From Candidatus Zambryskiibacteriota bacterium (lineage in GTDB: Bacteria > Patescibacteriota > Minisyncoccia > Phycocordibacterales > DATDWN01), in NCBI GenBank assembly GCA_003173855.1, contig PPGI01000005.1, positions 1 through 44,652 of the forward strand: 44,652 nt of DNA. Direction: 5' to 3'. Positions 30,869-39,711 of this stretch are shown here, in pieces. Positions within the stretch are counted from its first letter, which is position 1. Each line of letters starts with the position of its first letter. The notes below the pieces were generated by a model, which ran no database searches, had not been told where the DNA came from, and saw only the letters and a program-made list of their open reading frames with translations. A program made the translations under genes and the position numbers.

Positions 30869-31462
30869 GTGTTCAAGTTGCTAGCTCGTAAATGGGCTTT
30901 AAACGACCCTCTGCCAGTGAAAGCCGATTTTGTTGTTTGCATCTCCTTCGGATCAACTTCTGAGTATCTGACCATTGGATCAACAAATGTAATGAACAGA
31001 GCATATGACATTGCACATACCCGTCACTGCCCTGTTTATTGGGGAGTTTTCTCAGAAAATCCTGTTGGAGGATCAGGGCATGAAATAGAAGTAAAAGCAC
31101 GAATATTTAATCAGGTTGGTTCAGTATTCGTAGGAAATGTAAGCAGCACGACTGAAGAATGTGAAGCTATTCGCGAGTACTGGAATATACACATTGAAGG
31201 AGAACCGACAACTATCGTGGTTGTAACTGATGGCGCTCATTCCCGTAGAGCAAGAATTGTTTGGAAACATTTCTTTCCTAATACTGATATTAGATTCAGA
31301 TCAATTCCTGCCGAGAGTTGCGCTGATCTATTTAGTCCTATGAGACTTCAGAGAGGTTGGCGACGTTGGCTCCTTTTTAATATTATCTTTACACCTTTAT
31401 ACAAATACAGGCCAGGAGTTGCCTGGATTGCCAAACACAACTTCCACCAGCCAACCGTTTAG
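30869..31462 (+). CDS. DUF218/YdcF-like protein
   Basis: IVVVTDGAHSRRARIVWKHFFPNTDIRF; GTG start with SD GAGGTGAT; TTGCCA-N16-TATATT promoter. Confidence 0.7.
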   Translation: MFKLLARKWALNDPLPVKADFVVCISFGSTSEYLTIGSTNVMNRAYDIAHTRHCPVYWGVFSENPVGGSGHEIEVKARIFNQVGSVFVGNVSSTTEECEAIREYWNIHIEGEPTTIVVVTDGAHSRRARIVWKHFFPNTDIRFRSIPAESCADLFSPMRLQRGWRRWLLFNIIFTPLYKYRPGVAWIAKHNFHQPTV

Positions 31463-31467
31463 TCCTG

Positions 31468-31497
31468 AGGTCTGCATTAATCATGCAGACCTTTCAC
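31468..31497 (+). terminator. Intrinsic terminator-like hairpin
   Basis: AGGTCTGCAT-TAATC-ATGCAGACCT then TTCACTTT. Confidence 0.75.
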
Positions 31498-32138
31498 TTT
31501 ATTAGTTTTGAAACAAATAGCATCTGACCAGCAAAAGGTTTCCAAGGTGAATAAAGATAAGCTCTAACTATAAAAGAAGATAACGGAATAATGGAGGGCT
31601 TTGATCTTAAAGAGAAAGGCAAGAAGCGAGCTTTCTTTAATTCAATTTTAAATCCATGTGAGATAAGAAAAGATTCAAGTGCAAGATCTGAAAAAACTTT
31701 CTTGTGTGTTGGATCATCAAAATAGGTTTTGAAAGATAACCTATAATTCGGTTGCATTAAAATTAGCAACCTATTATTTTTTAAGATTCTTTTTATTTCG
31801 GACATTGCTTTTTGAAGCTCATCATCAGAAAGATGTTCCAAAAGATTGCTTGCAAATAGAAGATCGATCGAATCATTTGATATTTCTTTCATATCCAGAA
31901 CCGAAGATCTTATTGTTTTTACATCTTTATTTGCAAATTTTTCGAAGTCAGAAGAGTAATCGAGGGCAATTTTTGTTTTTGTCTCAACATTGTTTATAAA
32001 ATCACAGTAACCTGCTCCAATGTCTAGAACTGTACCATTTTCGGGTATATATTTTTTTAAATAAGAAACAATCTCTTTCCACACTAGAGGCCTATTTTTA
32101 TCTGGTACGTATCTTGATTCGTAATATGGATCTGTCAT
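31494..32138 (-). CDS. SAM-dependent methyltransferase
   Basis: VLDIGAGYCDFI, LLFASNLLEHLSDDEL. Confidence 0.87.
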   Translation of the reverse strand: MTDPYYESRYVPDKNRPLVWKEIVSYLKKYIPENGTVLDIGAGYCDFINNVETKTKIALDYSSDFEKFANKDVKTIRSSVLDMKEISNDSIDLLFASNLLEHLSDDELQKAMSEIKRILKNNRLLILMQPNYRLSFKTYFDDPTHKKVFSDLALESFLISHGFKIELKKARFLPFSLRSKPSIIPLSSFIVRAYLYSPWKPFAGQMLFVSKLIK

Positions 32139-32851
32139 AGAATTCTTTTAAATTTATATCTAAAGATTGGAATAAGCATGAAAAGCCCGAGTTTTGAGGC
32201 TTTCCATATACTTCCTGTGTACATTGCCTGGCCAACACGAGGTTTATAAAGCACTGGGATTTCTATAATTTTTTTATAATGATGTAGCAACCAAATCATC
32301 AATTCTGGAGAAAATGTTCCATCACCTTTTGACATTGGAAAATTTTTTTTGATTTTTTCTAATGCTTCCCTATTTATAAGTTTATATGTACATCCAACAT
32401 CTGTTAATACTGGTCCGTTATAAAGAATTTCAATTACCTTAGCCCAAGCCCAATTACCAAAGCGAACTGGAAAAGGCATGAATGCTCCAGACCAAATCGC
32501 AGCACGAGATGTACGGGTTCCGAAAACTATAGGAAAATCGTCACTATATAGCAAAAACTTCTCGATATCTTTCGGTGCAAATGTACCATCAACTTCGGTC
32601 AGAACTATCAAATCTCCTGTTGCTTCCATAAGTCCACGCATGTAAGCAAAACCGTAACCTTGTTTTGTCTCAACAATATATTTTGCTTTTGTTTTTAAAA
32701 TTTCTTCTTTTGTATTTCCCAGAGCATTGTTATCAACGGCAATAACTTCATCAACTAGTCCTGTAGCAAAAAAACCATCAATCAAATTTCTTATTGAGTC
32801 TGCTTCATTATATGTGCCGAAAACCACGCTGACTTTTTTGTTTTTGTACAT
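32135..32851 (-). CDS. Glycosyltransferase family 2
   Basis: SVVFGTYNEADSIRNLI, VLTEVDGTFAP. Confidence 0.9.
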   Translation of the reverse strand: MYKNKKVSVVFGTYNEADSIRNLIDGFFATGLVDEVIAVDNNALGNTKEEILKTKAKYIVETKQGYGFAYMRGLMEATGDLIVLTEVDGTFAPKDIEKFLLYSDDFPIVFGTRTSRAAIWSGAFMPFPVRFGNWAWAKVIEILYNGPVLTDVGCTYKLINREALEKIKKNFPMSKGDGTFSPELMIWLLHHYKKIIEIPVLYKPRVGQAMYTGSIWKASKLGLFMLIPIFRYKFKRIL

Positions 32852-32853
32852 AA

Positions 32854-33873
32854 TTAAGCTAATTCCAAAAGAAGTTTATCCACTAAATTGTTGAGACTTT
32901 GAGAATGGACAAAATTCTCCAGATCTTTTTGAATTTTAATTTGTTCACTAGGATCAAGTAGACGTTTGATTGACCCGGCTATAGATTCCGCAAAATTTGA
33001 AGTTAAGCAAACAAGAGGCAGCATATCTTTCAATGAATCATTTGAAATTACCGGGATTGTACCGCATGATGCAGCCTCAACAATAGTCTTATCAAACGAC
33101 CCAACGTCTGTTAAATTAAGACAAAGTTCGTGACTGGAATAAATTTCTGGAAGAATCTCTGGTTTAACCGCTTCACTAAAATGTATGATCGATGAGAGAT
33201 TATTTTTTTTAACGTAATTTTTTAGACTTTCCTCATAACTTTTTTCTGAGACAGATGAACCAATAATGTCTAGCGTGACCTGCGTTCCATTTTTTGTTAA
33301 AAGATTAATTGCTTCTATTGCTACATCAATATGTTTTATTTGCGCAATACGTCCAACCATACATACTGAATATTTTTTTCTGACCACTCCATCTTTGGGC
33401 TTAAAAAAATTTGTATCAATTCCAGCTGGCATCAAAACTGTTTTATAAAAACGAGCTGTAAAAGAAGATTTTGAAGTACAAAATATCTTTGTCGATAAAC
33501 TGACGGCAACTCGCGTTAAAAAATTTCCATTAGGATGATTTCTCCAAAAATAAATTGGGATTCGCTTAATGTTCCAATATAATCCTGCCAATAAAATGTA
33601 CTCTTGGTTCATATGGACAAAAACTTTGTCATAAGATCCAGAGATAACTCTAAGATATCTATAAAAATTTCTTATGTAAACAATTTTTGAAAAGTGCTCT
33701 TCTTTTCCTAATGAATAAACTGTTACATTTTTAGGTAAATTAAATTCTCCTTTTTCAAGACAAATAACTTCGATTGTCTCAACTTTCTTAGCTAATTCAT
33801 TTACCCATCCATAAAAAAATCCGAGCACTGGATCAGATTTGTCCATCTTTTGAGTTATAATTAAAAGTCTCAT
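32854..33873 (-). CDS. Glycosyltransferase family 4
   Basis: VCMVGRIAQIKHIDVAIEAI, LTDVGSFDKTIVEAASCGTIPVIS. Confidence 0.88.
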   Translation of the reverse strand: MRLLIITQKMDKSDPVLGFFYGWVNELAKKVETIEVICLEKGEFNLPKNVTVYSLGKEEHFSKIVYIRNFYRYLRVISGSYDKVFVHMNQEYILLAGLYWNIKRIPIYFWRNHPNGNFLTRVAVSLSTKIFCTSKSSFTARFYKTVLMPAGIDTNFFKPKDGVVRKKYSVCMVGRIAQIKHIDVAIEAINLLTKNGTQVTLDIIGSSVSEKSYEESLKNYVKKNNLSSIIHFSEAVKPEILPEIYSSHELCLNLTDVGSFDKTIVEAASCGTIPVISNDSLKDMLPLVCLTSNFAESIAGSIKRLLDPSEQIKIQKDLENFVHSQSLNNLVDKLLLELA

Positions 33874-34271
33874 ATCTCACTATATTTAAAAATAATATTT
33901 CGGGAGACAAAAAATGAAAAACAAGCAATAAAAGCAATGGCAATAACCTGAGCAAATATTACTTTTATATTGAAATGATTAACCAAAATATAGAGAAATA
34001 TATTATTGATAAGAAGACCTGTTAAACAAACAAAAAAATATTTTATGGCCTGACCGTGCTTGTATTCCTCTTCTTCTCTTCTAAATGTCCACCATTTATG
34101 CAACGAAAAACTGACTACAAAAGCGCACAAAAACCCAATTGTGGCGGCAAAAAGATAGTAAACACCAAAAATATTATTAAGTAAAAATAAAACCAATAAT
34201 TGACTTATAGCAGCCGTTCCGCCGGATATTAAATAGCGGATAACTACATGGCTAGTCAGTTTTTTAATCAC
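33870..34271 (-). CDS. GtrA-like family membrane protein
   Basis: ISGGTAAISQLLVLFLL, FVVSFSLHKWWTFRRE; GTG start. Confidence 0.88.
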   Translation of the reverse strand: MIKKLTSHVVIRYLISGGTAAISQLLVLFLLNNIFGVYYLFAATIGFLCAFVVSFSLHKWWTFRREEEEYKHGQAIKYFFVCLTGLLINNIFLYILVNHFNIKVIFAQVIAIAFIACFSFFVSRNIIFKYSEI

Positions 34272-34285
34272 ACTTATAATCTATC

Positions 34286-35422
34286 TTATTTTAGGAGTTT
34301 TTCAAGCAGACTGACATATTGCCTGACATATTGTTCAAAGGTTCCCGATTGGCTTCGAATTTGGGATTGCATATTTTTACTGAATTGCTTTTTAAGAAGC
34401 TCATTTTGAAAAAGTTTAATTATTGATGATTTTATACAATCATAGTCCTCAACGTCGCATACAAAAGAATTCTCGCCATTTTTAAAAAGATCTGTTTTTG
34501 CTACTCCAACTTTTGTTGTAATTATTGGACAACCTGCTGCCCCAGCCTCAATAAAAACCATTCCATAACCTTCAAATTCCGAAGTATGCAAAAAGAGATC
34601 AGCACTTTTATAAAATGAAACCAAATCTTCCTGCCAGCCTAAAAAAATTACATTATCGCGAATCATTAGTTTTTTTGCTAAATTACTCAAGTTATTTAAC
34701 TCTGATCCATCGCCTACTATAATTAGTCCTGATCTTGGAAAATCTTTTATTATTTTTTTAAAAACATTTAAGGCAATATCGATTCTCTTTTCCTTGGTTA
34801 ATCTTGAAACCATTAGAATTATTTGATTAAATTGAGGAAAATCATTGCGAAGATTTCTTTTTACTTCTTGAGATACAATACTTTCTACATCGACAAAAAT
34901 TGGCAAAATATCAATTTTTTCTCTAAATTTTGGAAACTTTTGTTCTATTGATGTTTTAATAACAGAACTTACGACACGCAACCTATCTGCTCTATAAATT
35001 ACATGTCTTTTTGCCAAATGGACGCGAATTCTATTCAAAAAAGAATTTTTAAAGTGTGGATTAAGAAAGTCTGTATGAATTTGAACTTGAAGCGGCAGAC
35101 CAAATTTATCCTTTATTTTTCTGCCGACCCAACCGCTTTCGAAAGGATCCTGGGTTGAAATTACGCAATTTTCTTTATTTAATCCATTTTCATTTATAAT
35201 TTTTTTTGAAAGATTTAGAGAATCAAATGGATACTGCCATCGTCGTTTTGAGTTTGTGGGATAAATGTAAAGATTGCCATGCTTTTTTATTTGAAAATTA
35301 TGCTCAGTAGAGATAACAACATGCATTTCCTCAACATAAGATGCATAAGCTTTTGTCCGTTTCAAAACTAAACTCTCTTCCTCAAAAATCTTTCGATCTG
35401 TTGCAATAAGAAGTACTTTCAT
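34286..35422 (-). CDS. Glycosyltransferase family 4
   Basis: ILMVSRLTKEKRIDIALNVF, HTSEFEGYGMVFIEAGAAGCPIITT. Confidence 0.93.
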   Translation of the reverse strand: MKVLLIATDRKIFEEESLVLKRTKAYASYVEEMHVVISTEHNFQIKKHGNLYIYPTNSKRRWQYPFDSLNLSKKIINENGLNKENCVISTQDPFESGWVGRKIKDKFGLPLQVQIHTDFLNPHFKNSFLNRIRVHLAKRHVIYRADRLRVVSSVIKTSIEQKFPKFREKIDILPIFVDVESIVSQEVKRNLRNDFPQFNQIILMVSRLTKEKRIDIALNVFKKIIKDFPRSGLIIVGDGSELNNLSNLAKKLMIRDNVIFLGWQEDLVSFYKSADLFLHTSEFEGYGMVFIEAGAAGCPIITTKVGVAKTDLFKNGENSFVCDVEDYDCIKSSIIKLFQNELLKKQFSKNMQSQIRSQSGTFEQYVRQYVSLLEKLLK

Positions 35423-35425
35423 AAG

Positions 35426-35454
35426 TTGACATGAAGCTTATTGTAACATATATT
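35426..35454 (+). promoter_or_regulatory. Leaderless promoter
   Basis: TTGACA-N17-TATATT, then 7 nt to ATG 35462. Confidence 0.8.
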
Positions 35455-35461
35455 TGGACTG

Positions 35462-36535
35462 ATGAAAATACTAGTAATAGGCGCTGGAATCTACGGCTGC
35501 ACAATCGCCTTAAAACTTTCTGAGAAAGGATACCAGGTTGATTTAGCTGAAAAAGAAAAAGACATAATGAAAATAACTACTGACATAAGTCTTAGGGCCC
35601 ATGCCGGTTATTTTTATGCTCGGAGTCCAGAGACAATGCTCATGTGTAAAAAAAATTCTGAATTATTTAGAAAAGAATATCCAAATGGCCTTTTTGATCA
35701 CAATACCCATTACTATATAATCGCCAAAAAAGGCAGCAAAATTTCTGGAGAGGAATACCTCGAAAGATTGGACAAATACGACCTGCCGTATAAAAAAATT
35801 GACATTCCAATGATAAAAAAGGGATTTGTAGATGTATCAATAGAAGTTGAAGAGTTATCATATGATCCAAATCTTCTTCGAGAAGAAGTAAGAAAAAAAC
35901 TAAAAAAGAGCAATGTTAACCTGATGCTTAACACTGATATCACTGACATTCCCCTTGCAAGCTATGACTTAAAAATAATTTGCACATATGCAAGTAATAA
36001 TGACATTGCAAAAAATATAACTGGTAAGCCGATACAGGAATACGAATATCGTTTTTGTGAAAAAGTTATTGTTAAATTGCCAAAAGAATTTCATAGAAAA
36101 AATTTTGTTATTCTTGATGGACCTTTTTTCCAAATTGATCCATATGGCAAAGAAGAAAATTTATTTGCACTTAGCCACTTTCTGTATTCTGTACATTCAA
36201 GGCATGAGGGAAATTTTTATGATATTGATCCGATAAAAATGAATCTCTTGGGAAAAGGGATCATAAAAAAGCCAAAAATTACAAATGGAAAAGAGATAGT
36301 GAAAGAAATCAGTAAATATATGCCTGGTATAAAAAAAGCTAAAATCGTAGGATCTATATTTGCTATAAAACCAGTAATCCCAAATGAGCCAACGGACGCA
36401 AGACAAGTAATTATTAAAAATCTTGAAAAAGACGTTTTGGCTGTATTATCAGGAAAGGTTTCAGGCTCGATCCAAGCCGCAGATGAGTGCATAAGATATG
36501 CCAGAAATCTATCTAGCGGAATAAACCTTTTCTAA
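35462..36535 (+). CDS. FAD-dependent oxidoreductase (DAO family)
   Basis: ILVIGAGIYGCTIALKLSEKGYQVDLAEKE. Confidence 0.88.
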   Translation: MKILVIGAGIYGCTIALKLSEKGYQVDLAEKEKDIMKITTDISLRAHAGYFYARSPETMLMCKKNSELFRKEYPNGLFDHNTHYYIIAKKGSKISGEEYLERLDKYDLPYKKIDIPMIKKGFVDVSIEVEELSYDPNLLREEVRKKLKKSNVNLMLNTDITDIPLASYDLKIICTYASNNDIAKNITGKPIQEYEYRFCEKVIVKLPKEFHRKNFVILDGPFFQIDPYGKEENLFALSHFLYSVHSRHEGNFYDIDPIKMNLLGKGIIKKPKITNGKEIVKEISKYMPGIKKAKIVGSIFAIKPVIPNEPTDARQVIIKNLEKDVLAVLSGKVSGSIQAADECIRYARNLSSGINLF

Positions 36536-37375
36536 TAAATCCACGCACCTTACTCCGATTCTATTGTTTGAAGCAATATATTTCTGCATATCATTATATT
36601 TGTTAAGAAAAATATCTAATTCGAAAAACAAAGCTGATTTTTCTGGTGTATAAATAAGACCGGATTTATCAAATATTTCATCATTATTCCAAATATATTT
36701 ATTTTCCTTAGTTATAAATTCAAAAATCCTGATTTTTTCGTCTCTTTCAGGAATTTTTACTTTTACTTCTGCATCTACATCTTTAAATTTAAGTGAAAGT
36801 GACATATTTTCCTTTTTATATAAAATTTTATCTGGCTCACCATAAAGATTTAGAAAAACTGACATTTCGTGAATGAAAGTATCAAGAAAAATTTCCCAAG
36901 AAGAGTGCGGATCATTGCCATTCCTTAAAGTTTTTGTAAAATTTATTCTTTCTATTTTTTCTTTTTCGAGAATTTCTTTCATCTTAAAAAAACACGGGTT
37001 ATACAAAAAGATGTGTCCGACCATAAATTTAACTTTATGATCATTCATTGTTTTTAAAAGATTCTCTGCATTATCTGCATTAAGAGTTATTGGTTTTTCA
37101 ACATAAATTTTTTTATTTGATTCCGCAAATTGCATACATACATCAAAATGCGTAGATATTGGGGTTGCAATAAAAATATCCTCGATTACCTCGTCTTTTT
37201 TTATTTCTTCTATATCGTATGTAAAGCTAACATTTGGATATGTACTCTTTAGCCAATCTTCTCGTTCTTTATTGTGGCTATTAAGCAGTAAGACGACATT
37301 ACATTTAAGATTTATTAGTTCTCTTAAAATATTTTTACCCCATTTACCTAAGCCGACTAGTGCAACTTTTTTCAT
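36509..37375 (-). CDS. Gfo/Idh/MocA family oxidoreductase
   Basis: VALVGLGKWGKNILREL, IATPISTHFDVCMQFAESNKKIYVEKPIT. Confidence 0.9.
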   Translation of the reverse strand: MKKVALVGLGKWGKNILRELINLKCNVVLLLNSHNKEREDWLKSTYPNVSFTYDIEEIKKDEVIEDIFIATPISTHFDVCMQFAESNKKIYVEKPITLNADNAENLLKTMNDHKVKFMVGHIFLYNPCFFKMKEILEKEKIERINFTKTLRNGNDPHSSWEIFLDTFIHEMSVFLNLYGEPDKILYKKENMSLSLKFKDVDAEVKVKIPERDEKIRIFEFITKENKYIWNNDEIFDKSGLIYTPEKSALFFELDIFLNKYNDMQKYIASNNRIGVRCVDLLEKVYSAR

Positions 37376-38541
37376 TTGTTTTTAAAATAATTTTCTCTGG
37401 CTTTTGAGTACATTTCTATAAATTGTTTGATGGTTACATTTAAATTATACTTCTCAGACATTTCGTATGAACTCTTAGCCATTTTGTTTCTCAAATCTCT
37501 GTCTGAATTTAGCTCTTTTAATTTATTTATTAGAGTTGTCTCATCAAAGACATCAAATAAATAGCCGTTAACACCATCTTTTACAATTTCTCCGCAACCA
37601 CCAACATTGCTAGAAATTATAGGCAAACCGAAATGCATAGTCTCAACAAATACATTTGGAAACCCCTCTTCAAGCGATGCTGATACGTATACGCTGGCTT
37701 TTTTAAACTCGTCATAAATAGGCTCACCGAAAAGTTTTCCTGTAAATTCGACTTTATTTTCAACACCAAGCTCTCTTGCAGTTTTTTTTGCAAGTTCTGA
37801 TTCTTGACCTTCTCCAATAAGAACTAATTTTGAATTTGGTTCATTTAATTCTTTAAATACTTTTATTATTAAAGGCAATCTTTTGTGAGGAAGAAATCTG
37901 CTGGCAGAAACCACAATAAACGGATCATTTTTTGATATTTCATGATAACTTCCCTCTGGCAAATCCATCGAATTGAATATGACAAAAACGTCTTTCTTGT
38001 AACCTACTAATTCTTTTACATCCCTTTTTCGAGTTAGAGAAGGAGCCCAAATAGCATCAAAATAAGATAAACCTTTTCTTTCAATTTTCCATAAAAACCG
38101 GGCTATCTTTGATTCTTTATATAGTTCATCTAAATTTGCATTTTGAAGTTTGAAAGATGATAGAGTTTCCCAAACCCATTCGCCACCGTATTTTGTGATA
38201 GAAGGAATTCCCATTTTATTTGAAATAAAACCGACAATAAAAGAAAGCGTCGCCACGTTATTCGAATGGACTATATCAGGTCTTTCCTTTCTTAAAATAT
38301 TCCAAAAATAAAATGGAAAAACAAGCAATCTTATTATTTTATCAAGAGGAGTACCGGTATATTTCCACGGATATCTATAAACCGGATATCCATCAAGAGA
38401 TTTCTTTTCGAATCGCTCTCCGATAGTTACGACTATAGGATTATGGCCGTTTCGAAGTAATACGCGGCAAAGATGATAGCCTTGAGTTGCCGGGCCTCCT
38501 ACAATTGGCGGGAATATAGGAGCATAGATTAAAATTTTCAT
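37372..38541 (-). CDS. Glycosyltransferase family 4
   Basis: PPIVGGPATQGYHLCRVL, VSASRFLPHKRLPLII, EEGFPNVFVETMHFGLPIISSNVGG. Confidence 0.93.
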   Translation of the reverse strand: MKILIYAPIFPPIVGGPATQGYHLCRVLLRNGHNPIVVTIGERFEKKSLDGYPVYRYPWKYTGTPLDKIIRLLVFPFYFWNILRKERPDIVHSNNVATLSFIVGFISNKMGIPSITKYGGEWVWETLSSFKLQNANLDELYKESKIARFLWKIERKGLSYFDAIWAPSLTRKRDVKELVGYKKDVFVIFNSMDLPEGSYHEISKNDPFIVVSASRFLPHKRLPLIIKVFKELNEPNSKLVLIGEGQESELAKKTARELGVENKVEFTGKLFGEPIYDEFKKASVYVSASLEEGFPNVFVETMHFGLPIISSNVGGCGEIVKDGVNGYLFDVFDETTLINKLKELNSDRDLRNKMAKSSYEMSEKYNLNVTIKQFIEMYSKARENYFKNK

Positions 38542-39710
38542 GGAATTTTATTGAACACTAAATTCATATCTTTTGCAATTTTATCCCAACTATAATTATC
38601 TCTAACCCGCAAAAATGCCTTATCAATTATTTCATCTCTCAGTGATGGATTATCAATAAGAAAATTGACCGCTTGAACGATGCTTGGCGGATTATCAGGT
38701 GAACAAAAGATTCCAGTTTGCTTGTCATCGGTAAAATCAACTATTCCACCAACAGGTGTTGCAATAACTGGAAGTCTCGCAGCCATTGCTTCAATAAATG
38801 AATTGCCAAAACCTTCTGAACGACTAGGCCTGATAAAAATATCACAAATTGAAAAATATTGCGGAATCTGTTCGTATGGTACGAATCCTAAAAATTTTAC
38901 TCGATCCTCAACATTAAGAATTTCGGACTGTTTTTGAAGATCAGGACCATCTTCGCCTTTTCCAATGATCAAAAGTCCAATATTTTTTGGTAATTTTGCT
39001 AAAGCAGAAATAATATCATCAACAGCATTTTTGTGAGTTAAACGCCCAACAGTAACTAAAAAAATTTCATCCGATTTTTTATTTAATTCTCTAATCAAAC
39101 TTTCTCTCGTCTCTCGTGGAACTGGTTTTGAAAAAATTTCTAAATCTACGCCATTTGGTACAAGAAAAGTTTGCCCTTTATAACCATTTCTCTTAGCACG
39201 ATTGATTAAAAATGTACTAATTCCGGTTAAAATATCCGTTTGCCGAAGAGCTAACTTCCAAGAAAGTGCAATCAAGCCTCCCCATTTGTATTGCAAATGA
39301 CTCTCAGAATCACCTTCCTGCAAGGTAAGAACGATCGGAATCTTTTTTTTGCCGTTTAACATTCGGAAAATATTATAAATATAAGCGGCGCCAGATCCAA
39401 AAGTAACCATCATTCCCCAAAGCAAATCATAATGATTTTCCATTTCAAGATGTGAAGCTAGTATTGCTCCACGAAATGGCAAAAAAAGCCTGTCCCACAA
39501 AAAATTACCTGTTCCTAATCGAAAAACATTTACTCGACCAATTTTTTCGTGGTCAGATAGTTTTGAATCAAGTTTTGCACATATTAAATCAAGTTGATAA
39601 TTTCTAGGTAATCTGTCTGTAATTTCCTTGATAGCTACTTCAGCACCACCAACAAACGGTAAATAAGCAGTGGAAAAAATTAGGATTTTTTTTGGCGCAC
39701 CAACTTCCAT
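38538..39710 (-). CDS. Glycosyltransferase family 4
   Basis: PFVGGAEVAIKEI, LVTVGRLTHKNAVDDII, RSEGFGNSFIEAMAARLPVIATPVGG. Confidence 0.93.
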   Translation of the reverse strand: MEVGAPKKILIFSTAYLPFVGGAEVAIKEITDRLPRNYQLDLICAKLDSKLSDHEKIGRVNVFRLGTGNFLWDRLFLPFRGAILASHLEMENHYDLLWGMMVTFGSGAAYIYNIFRMLNGKKKIPIVLTLQEGDSESHLQYKWGGLIALSWKLALRQTDILTGISTFLINRAKRNGYKGQTFLVPNGVDLEIFSKPVPRETRESLIRELNKKSDEIFLVTVGRLTHKNAVDDIISALAKLPKNIGLLIIGKGEDGPDLQKQSEILNVEDRVKFLGFVPYEQIPQYFSICDIFIRPSRSEGFGNSFIEAMAARLPVIATPVGGIVDFTDDKQTGIFCSPDNPPSIVQAVNFLIDNPSLRDEIIDKAFLRVRDNYSWDKIAKDMNLVFNKIP

Positions 39711-39711
39711 A

